Shown here piece by piece: positions 8,089 to 16,013 of a stretch of 64,000 nucleotides of DNA. The stretch comes from Actinoplanes cyaneus (GTDB lineage: Bacteria > Actinomycetota > Actinomycetes > Mycobacteriales > Micromonosporaceae). The stretch is taken from contig NZ_BOMH01000048.1 of the NCBI RefSeq assembly GCF_016862095.1, positions 54,914 to 118,913 of the forward strand. Direction: 5' to 3'. Position 1 is the first letter of the stretch. Each line of letters opens with the position of its first letter. The position numbers were made by a program, and so were the translations under genes. The notes under the pieces were generated by a model, which saw only the letters and a list, made by a program, of their open reading frames with translations, had not been told where the DNA came from and did not search any database.

Positions 8089-8137
8089 CGCCGCATAGCT
8101 CACAATTAGTGAGATAAGCGGCGTCCTTTCTTTTTCA
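8089..8137 (+). terminator. Hairpin plus T-rich tail
   Basis: CGCCGCATAGCTCAC pairs with GTGAGATAAGCGGCG (two mismatches) around AATTA and is followed by TCCTTTCTTTTT. This resembles a rho-independent terminator. Just upstream (8061-8086) is an unusually AT-rich stretch for this genome. Confidence 0.55.
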
Positions 8138-8210
8138 CTCATGCCGGTGACCTTCCGCATTCTTCGTCATCACTTACCGTGGAACCGAACCGTCACGGAG
8201 GTGCACAGAC

Positions 8211-8411
8211 ATGATCAAGATGACCGGTGAATCGATCTGGCGACGGAGCAGACGCTGCGCCAGCGGGGCCTGCGTCGAGGTCGCGAGGAACGGCGAGCGT
8301 TTCCTGATGCGGGACTCCAAGAATCCCGAGGGCGTTCCGCTGGACTTCGATCGGGACGCGTGGGAAGCCTTCCTGGCCGCAGTCAAGTCCGACGAGTTCA
8401 GCAACGCGTGA
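8211..8411 (+). CDS. DUF397 protein, second copy
   Basis: A 66-residue DUF397 protein (WRRSRRCASGACVEVA, LMRDSKNPEGVPLDF, WEAFLAAVKSDEF). It shares the family core with the copy at 7816 but is diverged, so the pair is not a recent duplication. The ATG at 8211 follows CACGGAGG, a strong ribosome site. It probably partners the intact XRE-DUF5753 protein at 4938, although 2.4 kb separates them. Confidence 0.88.
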   Translation: MIKMTGESIWRRSRRCASGACVEVARNGERFLMRDSKNPEGVPLDFDRDAWEAFLAAVKSDEFSNA

Positions 8412-8467
8412 AACCGGCGCCACCGGAGCGCCTGGGTGCCGCGGGCCGAGCGCGGCATACTGCTCTG

Positions 8468-8986
8468 GTGGACGTCAACCGGCACGCCACCGAACCCGAC
8501 CGCGTCACCACGTTGCACGAGGCGGCCGACACCCTGCTGGACGAGCTGACCGAGCGCTACCAGGTGGAGCGCCGGGAAAGCAAGGAGCCGCCCGGGCTCG
8601 ACGAGGCGCTCGCGCGGACCGTCCGGCTCATCCCCCGCACCCCGGCGGCCGCGCCGCTGGGCATCCGGTTCACCGACTCCGGCCTGCACCTGCACTTCGG
8701 CCGGTGGTGGCGGGAAAGCCTGCCGCTGTGCGGGTGCGACGCCTGTGACGACGAACCCGGACAACTCGCCGAGCAACTGCGCAGCCACACGTCCGCGCTG
8801 GTCGAGGGCGGTCTGTGGGAGCGGGTCCGGCGCGGGCTGACCGGGTCCTGGTTCGAGGCCAGACTGATCGGCGCGGGCGTGCGCGCCGATCAGGAAGGCC
8901 CGCTCTCACAGGCCGGGGCCCGCGAGGCACGGCGGGGCGGATTCGCTGCCCCGGTGCAGTGGGGCCCATGGCAGGTGCGGGCCTGA
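8468..8986 (+). CDS. DUF6226-like conserved protein
   Basis: A 172-residue soluble protein with conserved-looking blocks RLIPRTPAAAPLGIRFTD, HFGRWWRESLPLCGCDAC and QWGPWQVRA. The CGCDAC cysteines could bind metal. I recognise the family only as DUF6226-like, of unknown function. The start is set at GTG 8468 because CATACT (8456-8461) sits exactly 6 nt upstream as a leaderless -10 box; a GTG at 8408, overlapping the previous stop, is the alternative. Confidence 0.7.
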   Translation: MDVNRHATEPDRVTTLHEAADTLLDELTERYQVERRESKEPPGLDEALARTVRLIPRTPAAAPLGIRFTDSGLHLHFGRWWRESLPLCGCDACDDEPGQLAEQLRSHTSALVEGGLWERVRRGLTGSWFEARLIGAGVRADQEGPLSQAGAREARRGGFAAPVQWGPWQVRA

Positions 8987-9000
8987 CCCCTTCCGTCGAC

Positions 9001-9095
9001 CGGCAGCCGGCTCGACCTGCGCCGGCCGCCCCACCGGCAGCCGGCCGGGCCTGCGGCGGCCGTCAACCAGTAGCCGGCTGGGCCTGCGCCGGTCG
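9001..9095. repeat. Three imperfect ~34-bp tandem units
   Basis: Units starting at about 9001, 9035 and 9068 share CGGCAGCCGGC-x-GRCCTGCGSCGG. The third unit encodes the last codons of the flavoprotein on the minus strand, while the first two lie outside it. The 3' end of the gene may have been extended or cut by repeat slippage. Confidence 0.55.
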
Positions 9096-10223
9096 GCTGC
9101 CGAGCAGACGCAGCGCCGCCTTCACCGCCGGCCGTCCCAGGGCGCCGGCCATCGAGAAGTCACCCCGGCAGAAGCCGCTGAACGCGCGCCAGCCGACCCC
9201 GCTGGACATCACGGTGTGCACCATCGACGGGTGCCGGGCGAAGACGCCGAGCAGGCGACGGCCGGCGACCATCTCGGGCTGGAGCTCGGCGGCGATCCTC
9301 AGGTCGTACGCGCAAAGCTCCTGATTGCCGGCAGCGACCTCGCCCGCCCACGACCCGGACCGGATCGCATAGCTGATGCCCTCGCGGGTCCACGGCTCGA
9401 GCAGGCCCGCGGCGTCACCGGCGACCAGCACGCGCCCCTTGCGCACCGGTGACGTGGCAGCACGGCAGCGCGTCAGGTGCCCGGAGTCGCGGAGCACCGT
9501 GCGGCCGGACAGTCCCAGGCGCTCGACGAAGTCGTGCAGGTAGCGCTTGGTGTCCGCGCCGCGGCCCTTCTCCATGATCACGCCGACGGTCAGCTCGTCA
9601 CCCTTCGGGAAGAGCCAGCCGTACGACCCCGGGAACGGCCCCCAGTCCAGCAGCACCCGTCCCCGCCAGCGCTCCTGATCCTCCGGCGTGGCCGCCAGCT
9701 CGACCTCCAGGCCGAGGTCCTGCTGCTCGAAGACGACACCGACGTGCCGGCTGGTGACACCGGCCGAACCATCGGCGCCGATCGCGACCCGCGCGGTCAC
9801 CGTCGCGCCGCTCGCCAGCGTGATCGTGACCCCGTCCTCGTCCTGCGACAGCGCGCGGACCTGGGTGTTCTGCCGGACGACAGCGCCCGCCCGCTTCGCC
9901 GCCTCGGCCCAGGCGTGATCGAAGTCGTCGCGGCGGACCAGCGAGAGCAGCGGCTGCGCCGAGCTCCGGGTGAACTCGCGGCGCCCGTCCAGGGTGAACG
10001 TCAAGCTCGTGATGGTGTCCCGCACCGGCACCGTGGCCAGGCGTTCCGTGCTCAGCCGCAGCGAACTGCCGAGCAGACCGCCCCCACACGTCTTGTAGCG
10101 CGGATGCTCGGCCCGCTCCAGCACCACGACCCGCGCGCCCTCGGACGCGGCGGCGTGCGCGGCCGCGAGCCCGGCGGGACCCGCCCCGATCACCGCGACG
10201 TCCCACTCCGGCTCCACCAGCAC
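9063..10223 (-). CDS. Geranylgeranyl reductase family flavoprotein
   Basis: The 386-residue protein has an N-terminal FAD Rossmann motif (VIGAGPAGLAAAHAA, residues 11-25), the family's CGGGL segment near residue 46, and the second FAD motif GDAAGLLEPWTREGI near residue 270. These place it in the geranylgeranyl reductase family, which saturates isoprenoid chains of menaquinones, lipids or chlorophyll. In this organism it most likely acts on menaquinone or an isoprenoid lipid; the substrate is not visible. It is divergent from an MFS exporter 33 bp away. Confidence 0.87.
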   Translation of the reverse strand: MLVEPEWDVAVIGAGPAGLAAAHAAASEGARVVVLERAEHPRYKTCGGGLLGSSLRLSTERLATVPVRDTITSLTFTLDGRREFTRSSAQPLLSLVRRDDFDHAWAEAAKRAGAVVRQNTQVRALSQDEDGVTITLASGATVTARVAIGADGSAGVTSRHVGVVFEQQDLGLEVELAATPEDQERWRGRVLLDWGPFPGSYGWLFPKGDELTVGVIMEKGRGADTKRYLHDFVERLGLSGRTVLRDSGHLTRCRAATSPVRKGRVLVAGDAAGLLEPWTREGISYAIRSGSWAGEVAAGNQELCAYDLRIAAELQPEMVAGRRLLGVFARHPSMVHTVMSSGVGWRAFSGFCRGDFSMAGALGRPAVKAALRLLGSRPAQAQPATG

Positions 10224-10256
10224 GGAAGGATTCTAGAGCCCGGTAGCCTCGGGGCA

Positions 10257-11474
10257 GTGATCACCACCAGCGACGGCGATCTGCGCGCCACCACCCGTGC
10301 GGTCTACCTCGCCTTCATCTTCCTGGGTGTGGCGATGGCCAGCTTCGCCGCCCGCATCCCGCAGATCCGCGACTCGCTCGGGCTCAGCCCCTCCCGGCTC
10401 GGTCTGGTGCTGCTGGCCACGGCGGTCGGCTCGATCACCTCCCTGCCGCTGGCCGGGCACATCGTCGGACGGTTCGGCTCGCGGCGGACGGTCACCGTGA
10501 TGGCGCTGGTCCTCGGGGTGGCGATGAGCGCGGTCGGGGTCGGCTACCAGTTCGGGGTGCTGCCGGTCGTGATCGGGCTCTACGTCTACGGGTTCGCCAC
10601 CGGCGCGTGGGACGTCGCGATGAACGTGCAGGGCGCGGTCGTCGAGCAGCGGCTCGGGCGGGCGATCATGCCGCGGTTCCATGCCGGGTACAGCGTCGGC
10701 ACCGTGGCCGGGGCCCTCATCGGAGCCGGGGCGGTGGCCGTGGGGATCTCGGTCACCGTGCACATGGTGATCATGATTGCCGCGTCCGCGGTGATCGTCG
10801 CCGTCGCCGTGCAGCGATTCGGCCCGGACAGCACCGCCGAGGCCCCCGTCGAGGACAAGTCCGGCTTCATGCGGTTCTGGCGGGAGCCGCGCACGCTGCT
10901 GATCGGGGTGTTCGTGCTGGCCTTCGCGTTCACCGAGGGCGCCGGCATCGACTGGATCAGCATCGCGCTGATCGACGACTACGGAACCTCGGCATCGCTC
11001 GGGACGCTCGCCTTCGCCGTCTTCCTGGCCGCGATGACTATCGGCCGGTGGTACGGCCCGGGGCTGCTCGACCGGCACGGCCGGGTCCCGGTCGTCCGCG
11101 TGCTCGCCGTGATCGGGCTCGGCGGGCTGCTGCTCTTCGCGTTCGGCTCACACCCGGTGGCGGCGTTCGCCGGGGCGTTGCTCTGGGGTGTCGGCGCCTC
11201 GCTCGGCTTTCCCGTCGGCGTGAGCGCGGCGGCCGACGACCCGGCCAAGGCGGCGCCCCGGGTCAGCGTGGTCGCGTCGATCGGCTACATCGCGTTCCTC
11301 GGCGGGCCGCCACTGATCGGTTTCCTCGGTGACCACGTCACGGTGAGCCGGGGTCTGCTCGCCGTCGGCGTGCTGCTGATCCTCTCGATCCTGCTGTCGC
11401 CGGCGCTCGCCCCGATGCGCGCAGCGGCGGCGGCACCAGCCGGGTCACCGCCTCCGCCGGTCGCGAGCAGCTAA
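10257..11474 (+). CDS. MFS transporter
   Basis: A 405-residue transporter with about 12 TM segments and the MFS loop-2 motif region GHIVGRFGSRR. The pattern ARIPQIRDSLGLSPSRLGLVLL and YGFATGAWDVAMN is typical of the fucose-permease-like/YbjJ group often found beside regulators in Actinobacteria. The start is GTG 10257, with TAGCCT (10244-10249) 7 nt upstream; the frame is open far upstream, but that part lies inside the divergent gene. The substrate is unknown. A TetR gene begins 53 bp downstream and may control it. Confidence 0.87.
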   Translation: MITTSDGDLRATTRAVYLAFIFLGVAMASFAARIPQIRDSLGLSPSRLGLVLLATAVGSITSLPLAGHIVGRFGSRRTVTVMALVLGVAMSAVGVGYQFGVLPVVIGLYVYGFATGAWDVAMNVQGAVVEQRLGRAIMPRFHAGYSVGTVAGALIGAGAVAVGISVTVHMVIMIAASAVIVAVAVQRFGPDSTAEAPVEDKSGFMRFWREPRTLLIGVFVLAFAFTEGAGIDWISIALIDDYGTSASLGTLAFAVFLAAMTIGRWYGPGLLDRHGRVPVVRVLAVIGLGGLLLFAFGSHPVAAFAGALLWGVGASLGFPVGVSAAADDPAKAAPRVSVVASIGYIAFLGGPPLIGFLGDHVTVSRGLLAVGVLLILSILLSPALAPMRAAAAAPAGSPPPPVASS

Positions 11475-11521
11475 GTGGAAGTCGTATTCAACTTGGAATT
11501 CCTCTTCCGCTTGGCTACGGT
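11473..11521 (+). promoter_or_regulatory. Promoter/operator of the TetR gene
   Basis: AAGTGGAAG (11473-11481) and CTTCCGCTT (11504-11512) are imperfect inverted arms around ATTCAACTTGGAAT. A TACGGT -10 box (11516-11521) sits 6 nt before the GTG start. The symmetry suggests a TetR autorepression site. Confidence 0.4.
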
Positions 11522-11527
11522 CGTGAC

Positions 11528-12157
11528 GTGACCGATGCCGTCCCTCCGCTGCGGCGCGACGCCGAACGCAACCGTCAGCTGCTGCTTCGTGCCGCGTACG
11601 AGCTCATGGCGGTCAACGGCCTGAACGTGCCGTACGAGGACATCGCCCGCGCCGCCGGCACCGGTATGGGCACGATGTACCGCCGCTTCCCTCAGCGGCA
11701 GGACCTGCTGGACGCCCTGTTCAGCGAACACATCGACACCGTCATCCAGCTGGCCGAGCAGGCCGCGGGGAACGAGGACGCCTGGGCCGGGCTCGCCTGG
11801 TTCCTCGAGCGGCAGCTCGAGATCGAGGCGCAGAGCCGTGGGCTGGGCGAGCTGCTCCGCAGCCGGAGCCAGGCCACCGCACTGGTGCAGCGGGCCCACG
11901 AGCGGATGACCCCGCTGGTCGCCGGCCTCATCGCCCGGGCCGTCCGCGCCGGCCAGCTCCCGCCCGGCGCGACCCCGGCCGACTTCGCCGCGGCGCACGT
12001 CATGGTCGGCAGCGTGATGGACGCCTCCCGGGATCACGCACCCCGGTTGTGGCGCCGCGCCTTGGCGGTCGCCCTGGCCGGTCTGCGCCATGCCGATCTG
12101 CCCGGCGACCCGCCGGACGAGACAGCCATCGACCTCCTCTACAACGACCACAGATGA
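11528..12157 (+). CDS. TetR-family transcriptional regulator
   Basis: The 209-residue protein has a TetR HTH at residues 10-55 (LLLRAAYELMAVNGLNVPYE, then GTGMGTMYRRFPQRQDLL) and an all-helical ligand-binding C-terminus. Its stop lies 14 bp before the start chosen for the PPOX-family gene, so the two are cotranscribed; an in-frame ATG of that gene even overlaps the TetR stop. The likely targets are itself, the PPOX gene and perhaps the upstream MFS gene. The inducer is unknown. Confidence 0.9.
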   Translation: MTDAVPPLRRDAERNRQLLLRAAYELMAVNGLNVPYEDIARAAGTGMGTMYRRFPQRQDLLDALFSEHIDTVIQLAEQAAGNEDAWAGLAWFLERQLEIEAQSRGLGELLRSRSQATALVQRAHERMTPLVAGLIARAVRAGQLPPGATPADFAAAHVMVGSVMDASRDHAPRLWRRALAVALAGLRHADLPGDPPDETAIDLLYNDHR

Positions 12158-12171
12158 AGGATCAGCTCCCC

Positions 12172-12564
12172 ATGGCCCTGCCCGACGCACTGCTCGAAGT
12201 TCTCCACGCCAAGCCGATCTGCTTCGTGACCACCCTCATGCCCGACGGTTCGCCACAGATCTCCCAGACCTGGGCCGGCACGGACGGCGAACACGTCCTG
12301 ATCAACACGGTCGACACGCACCAGAAAACCCGCAACATCAAGCGCGACCCCCGGATCGCCATCGGCGTCGCCGACCCGGCGGCGCCGTCGCGATACTGGG
12401 CGTTGCGCGGCCGGGTCGTGGACGCCACCACCGAGGGCGCCCGGGAGAGCATCGACGAGCTCTCCCAGAAGTACCTCGGCCGCCCCTACCCCGGCTTCGG
12501 CGGCAGCAGCGAGCAGCAGCGGGTCCTGCTCAAGATCGAGATCGACAAGGTGCACACGCCCTGA
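12172..12564 (+). CDS. PPOX-class (likely F420-dependent) oxidoreductase
   Basis: A 130-residue split-barrel flavin/F420-binding protein (AKPICFVTTLMPDGSPQISQ, then TRNIKRDPRIAIGV) of the type widespread in Actinobacteria, many of which use F420 to reduce diverse substrates. The ATG at 12172 is preferred over one at 12154 because GAAGGA lies 9 nt upstream of it. The upstream ATG would overlap the TetR stop. A GC-rich hairpin follows the gene. Confidence 0.85.
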   Translation: MALPDALLEVLHAKPICFVTTLMPDGSPQISQTWAGTDGEHVLINTVDTHQKTRNIKRDPRIAIGVADPAAPSRYWALRGRVVDATTEGARESIDELSQKYLGRPYPGFGGSSEQQRVLLKIEIDKVHTP

Positions 12565-12601
12565 AGCGTGCGACAAAGGCTCACGGCCGGACGCCGACAT
12601 G

Positions 12602-12636
12602 ATTGCCGGGCCGGACTCCTCGTTCGGCCCGGCAAT
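12602..12636. terminator. Bidirectional hairpin between convergent genes
   Basis: ATTGCCGGGCCG and CGGCCCGGCAAT form a 12-bp stem between the PPOX gene and the end of the ABC permease gene. There is no long T-run. A related sequence occurs at 18064-18095. Confidence 0.65.
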
Positions 12637-12642
12637 CGCTGG

Positions 12643-13827
12643 TCAGGTTCCGCTGAGCGCCTCGGAGGGCATGAGCCGGGCGGCTCGCATCGCCGGGTAG
12701 GCGCCGGCGACCGCCCCGATCAGCGCTGCTCCGCCGAGGCCGGCCAGCGTTGCCGCGGCGGGGATGACCACCGGCCAGTTCTGCGACCACGCGTATCCGG
12801 TGGTCGCGGTGATGCCGAGCAGGGTTCCGCCGATGCCGCCCAGCGCGGACAGCACGACCGCCTCGGTGAGGAACTGGGCCCGGATCTGACCGCGGTGGGC
12901 ACCCAGCGCGCGGCGCAGCCCGATCTCGGCGCGCCGTTCCAGGACCGAGATCACCATGGTGTTGGCGACACCGATGCCGCCGACGAGCAGAGCCACCGCG
13001 GCCAGGCCGAGGAACAGCGCCGAGAAGCTGGTCTGGGTGGCCCGCTTGGCGGCCAGCGCGTCGGACGGGGCGGTGACCCGGACGTCGGACGGGTGCTGCG
13101 GGTCGACGGTGGCGGGTAGCACGGCCCGGACGGCCTCGATGTAGTCCTCCTGAGCCTGCAAGTAGATCACCGTGGGATGACCGTCGAAATGCAGCAGCGT
13201 CTGGGCGGCGTTCCAGCCGATCAGCACCGCGCGGTCGATGTCGGGGTTCAGCGCGACGCTGTGCAGGATGCCGATGACGGTGAACCACTGGTCGCCGATC
13301 ATCACCTGCGGCTTGGTCGTACCGGCGGGCAGGTCGCTGAAGCCGAGCCGGGTCGCGGCCACCGAGCCGAGCACCACCATGGGCAGTCGTTCGCTGGTGG
13401 CGTCGAGGAAACGACCGGTACGGACGGTGCCCTTGAGGGTGGTCAGCAGGTTGCTCTTGCTGGCCAGGACGGTCAGGCCGAGCCCGTCCTGGGCATCGGT
13501 ACGATCGTTGCGGCGGATCACCGTGTGCGTGTTGGCCACGGCACTGGCGGTGAGGACCGGTCCGATCCGCGCCACCATGGCGGGCGCGCCCTCCGGCAGC
13601 GTCACCGGCGGGTCGCGATCGACGGGTGCCGCCTGCAAGGTGTTGGTGCCCAATGCCGACAGGGTCCGCAGCAGATCCGCCTGGCTGGAGGCCGGGATGC
13701 CGGTGACCACGACCATCGTCGCGATGCCGATGGAGATTCCCAGCGCCGACAGCAGTGCTCGCATCTTGCGGGTACGGATGCCGATCAGGCCGACACCGAG
13801 CAGGTCACGAGGGCCGAGCCGGCTCAT
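12643..13827 (-). CDS. ABC transporter permease, FtsX/MacB type
   Basis: The 394-residue protein has one N-terminal TM helix (about residues 20-42; RALLSALGISIGIATMVVV), a periplasmic MacB-like domain (45-265) and three C-terminal TM helices, ending in PAMRAARLMPSEALSGT, the typical FtsX tail. It is the membrane subunit of a MacAB-like exporter. Its ATG overlaps the ATPase stop by 4 nt. Three cotranscribed genes (adaptor, ATPase, permease) form the complete machine. The substrate is unknown; relatives export peptides or antibiotics, often under control of the adjacent two-component system, which here is broken. Confidence 0.9.
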   Translation of the reverse strand: MSRLGPRDLLGVGLIGIRTRKMRALLSALGISIGIATMVVVTGIPASSQADLLRTLSALGTNTLQAAPVDRDPPVTLPEGAPAMVARIGPVLTASAVANTHTVIRRNDRTDAQDGLGLTVLASKSNLLTTLKGTVRTGRFLDATSERLPMVVLGSVAATRLGFSDLPAGTTKPQVMIGDQWFTVIGILHSVALNPDIDRAVLIGWNAAQTLLHFDGHPTVIYLQAQEDYIEAVRAVLPATVDPQHPSDVRVTAPSDALAAKRATQTSFSALFLGLAAVALLVGGIGVANTMVISVLERRAEIGLRRALGAHRGQIRAQFLTEAVVLSALGGIGGTLLGITATTGYAWSQNWPVVIPAAATLAGLGGAALIGAVAGAYPAMRAARLMPSEALSGT

Positions 13828-14513
13828 GCGGCACTGCCCGGCGAGAGTACGTCCGCGATGAGGCGTCCATCGCGCATGTGTACCTGTCGTGGTGCCCGGG
13901 CGGCGATGTCCCGGTCGTGGGTGATGAGCGCGATGGTCGTGCCTTCCGCATTCAGCTCGGTCAGCAGTTTCAGTACGGCCTGGCCGTTGGCCGTGTCGAG
14001 GGCACCGGTCGGTTCGTCGGCCAGCACCAGGGCCGGACCGTTCACCAGGGCTCGGGCGATGGCCACCCGCTGCCGTTCCCCGCCGGACAGCTCGTGCGGC
14101 CGGTGGGTGATTCGATGGCCGAGCCCGACCCGGTCGAGGGCTTCCTCGGCCATTGCGCGCCGGTTGCGCCGCGGTATGCCGGCGTAAAGCAGGCCGGTGG
14201 CGACGTTCTCGGCGGCGCTCAGCCCGGCGGTGAGGTGGAACTGCTGGAAGATGAAGCCGAGCCGTCGGCCGCGAATCTCGGACAGGTCGCGGTCGGAGAG
14301 CCGGGTGACGTCCTGACCGAGAATCTCGATCGTGCCGGAGGTGGGCCGGTCGAGCGTGCCCATGATGTTCAGCAGAGTCGACTTGCCGGAGCCGGACGGG
14401 CCGACGATGGCCAGCATCTCGCCCTGGTCGATCCGGAGGGACACATCGTCGAGAGCGGTGACCTCCGGGGCGTACCGCATGCTTGCCCGGCACACCGACA
14501 GCACCGTGCTCAC
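13824..14513 (-). CDS. ABC transporter ATP-binding protein, MacB/LolD type
   Basis: A 229-residue ATPase with Walker A GPSGSGKST (near residue 39), Q-loop FIFQQFHL, signature LSGGERQRVAIARAL, Walker B ALVLADEPTGALD and the switch histidine in LITHD. The extra residues and size match the MacB/LolD/FtsE class that powers FtsX-type permeases. The GTG start at 14513 overlaps the adaptor stop (GTGA), and its own stop overlaps the permease start, so translation is coupled throughout. Confidence 0.93.
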   Translation of the reverse strand: MSTVLSVCRASMRYAPEVTALDDVSLRIDQGEMLAIVGPSGSGKSTLLNIMGTLDRPTSGTIEILGQDVTRLSDRDLSEIRGRRLGFIFQQFHLTAGLSAAENVATGLLYAGIPRRNRRAMAEEALDRVGLGHRITHRPHELSGGERQRVAIARALVNGPALVLADEPTGALDTANGQAVLKLLTELNAEGTTIALITHDRDIAARAPRQVHMRDGRLIADVLSPGSAA

Positions 14514-15823
14514 GACGTCGTCACCACGGTCATGCCCTCCTCGACGCCGGCGCCGCTGACCTCGACCTGGCCGTCGGCGAAGATGCCGGTCTTGACGGCG
14601 ATCAGGGCGCCGGCCGGTGTCTGCAGCGCGTACCCGCCCTCTTGCAGCGCGAGCAGCGCGCTGATCGGGGCGGTCAGGACCTGTTTGTGGGTCTGCGCCG
14701 CGAAGGAGACCTGCAGATCGGCGGAGTCGACCTGCTTGAGCTTCGACGGCTGGTCCAGGACGAGGGTGATGGTGAGTTTCGGGCTCGACGGGTCACCGCC
14801 GTCCTGGGTCTGCAACGCCGTGCCCACCGAGGTCACTCTGGCCGGCGTGGTGGTGCCGTCGGAGAGGGCCACCGTGGCGTGATCGCCGTTGTCGATGGCG
14901 GCGGCTTCACTCTGGTCGGCCAGCACGGTGATCACTTTGCTCGTCGACGTGGTCGACAGCAGATCTCCCGTGGCGGGGGCGCCGACCTGCGCCGAAAGCG
15001 CACTGACGCGGACCGCGGCCGGGAGCACCAGGACCGAACCGACTGTGAGCTCGCCGCTCGCCGGGAGCTCGAGGCGCCGCTGCCAGGCCTTGATCGCCTT
15101 GATCAGGGCCGCCGTCAGGACCGCTTCACCGTCGCGGACCGTCCTCCTGACTGCCCTGGTCTGCGGCTGCGTCCAGGTGGTGCTCGCGCCCTCATCCGTC
15201 GTGGCAGCCGGCGAAGGAGCGCCCGCGGGCGCCGCGGGCGTGGCAACGGACGAAGGTGATGAGTCCGCCGAGTCTGCGGTGGACGGGACGGGCTCGGTAA
15301 CGACCGTTCCCGGTGAAGGTTGTCCACCTACCTCGTAGCCCAGGGCGCGCAGGTTGTCGAACACCATCCGCACGTCGCGCCCCACCGTGCCCTTGGTGTC
15401 CAGGTCCCGGAACAGGGGGATCTTGCCGTAGAACAGCGGTACGGATCGGTCGTTCACCGCGTACACCCGCTGTCCGCGAGTGATCGTCGTCCCGGCGGCC
15501 GGCAGCCACGTGATCACTCCGTTCCCGCTGCCGCTGACGACGTGGGTAGCGCCGTAACCGAGAGTTCCGGAAATGCTGCGGCTGGTGGAGATGTCACCCC
15601 TGGTGACCGTCGCGGTCGCCGTCGGGGTGACGATTTCCGCTTTCTGGTCGGCAGCGTCGGCTCGACCGGCCCACCGGGCGAAGCCGAGACCCAGACCCAC
15701 GACGGACAGGGCCACGATGACACAGACGATGACGACAAGACGGCGTCGGCTGCGGGATCGACCCGGCTGGGGTGCCGCCGGGATGGCCGATCCGGCGGGC
15801 ACGGATCGAGGGATCATTCGCAT
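14510..15823 (-). CDS. Membrane-fusion/adaptor protein with peptidoglycan-binding-like domain
   Basis: The 437-residue protein has one TM anchor (about residues 28-50), a first beta/hairpin domain containing ISGTLGYGATHVVSG, a peptidoglycan-binding-like helix bundle (RDLDTKGTVGRDVRMVFDNL, then AWQRRLELPASGELTVG), and a C-terminal barrel (VLTAPISALLALQEGGYAL). This is the actinobacterial MacA-like adaptor pattern linking an ABC exporter to the wall. Starts at 15823 or 15817 are possible; 15823 is used. It heads the exporter operon and overlaps the ATPase start. Expression was probably controlled by the adjacent, now degraded, two-component system. Confidence 0.85.
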   Translation of the reverse strand: MRMIPRSVPAGSAIPAAPQPGRSRSRRRLVVIVCVIVALSVVGLGLGFARWAGRADAADQKAEIVTPTATATVTRGDISTSRSISGTLGYGATHVVSGSGNGVITWLPAAGTTITRGQRVYAVNDRSVPLFYGKIPLFRDLDTKGTVGRDVRMVFDNLRALGYEVGGQPSPGTVVTEPVPSTADSADSSPSSVATPAAPAGAPSPAATTDEGASTTWTQPQTRAVRRTVRDGEAVLTAALIKAIKAWQRRLELPASGELTVGSVLVLPAAVRVSALSAQVGAPATGDLLSTTSTSKVITVLADQSEAAAIDNGDHATVALSDGTTTPARVTSVGTALQTQDGGDPSSPKLTITLVLDQPSKLKQVDSADLQVSFAAQTHKQVLTAPISALLALQEGGYALQTPAGALIAVKTGIFADGQVEVSGAGVEEGMTVVTTS

Positions 15824-15901
15824 ACCGGCAGGCTGCCGGGCGATTGTCGGGAAACTGTCAAGGAAAAACCGCACATTTGGCGACGGCGACCGGTGGCGGC
15901 T

Positions 15902-16013
15902 TATAGTCCGCCGGGTATGCGCAAGGCCGACCTGGCTGCTGTCCGTGTACGGCCTCGGATACAAGTTCACCGATCCGTCCGTCGCACCGAAAGACGCCGA
16001 TGCGCTCTCCTGA
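15902..16013 (+). pseudogene. Fragment of an OmpR-type response regulator
   Basis: Only the end of a winged-helix response regulator remains: LIVRRVCARPTW, then LLSVYGLGYKFTD, corresponding to the last strand-wing of OmpR proteins (T-V-x-G-x-G-Y-x-F). The receiver domain and most of the DNA-binding domain are absent. Its stop at 16011-16013 overlaps the histidine kinase start at 16000, the normal gene arrangement of a regulator-kinase pair, so this is a relic left by deletion. Confidence 0.7.
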
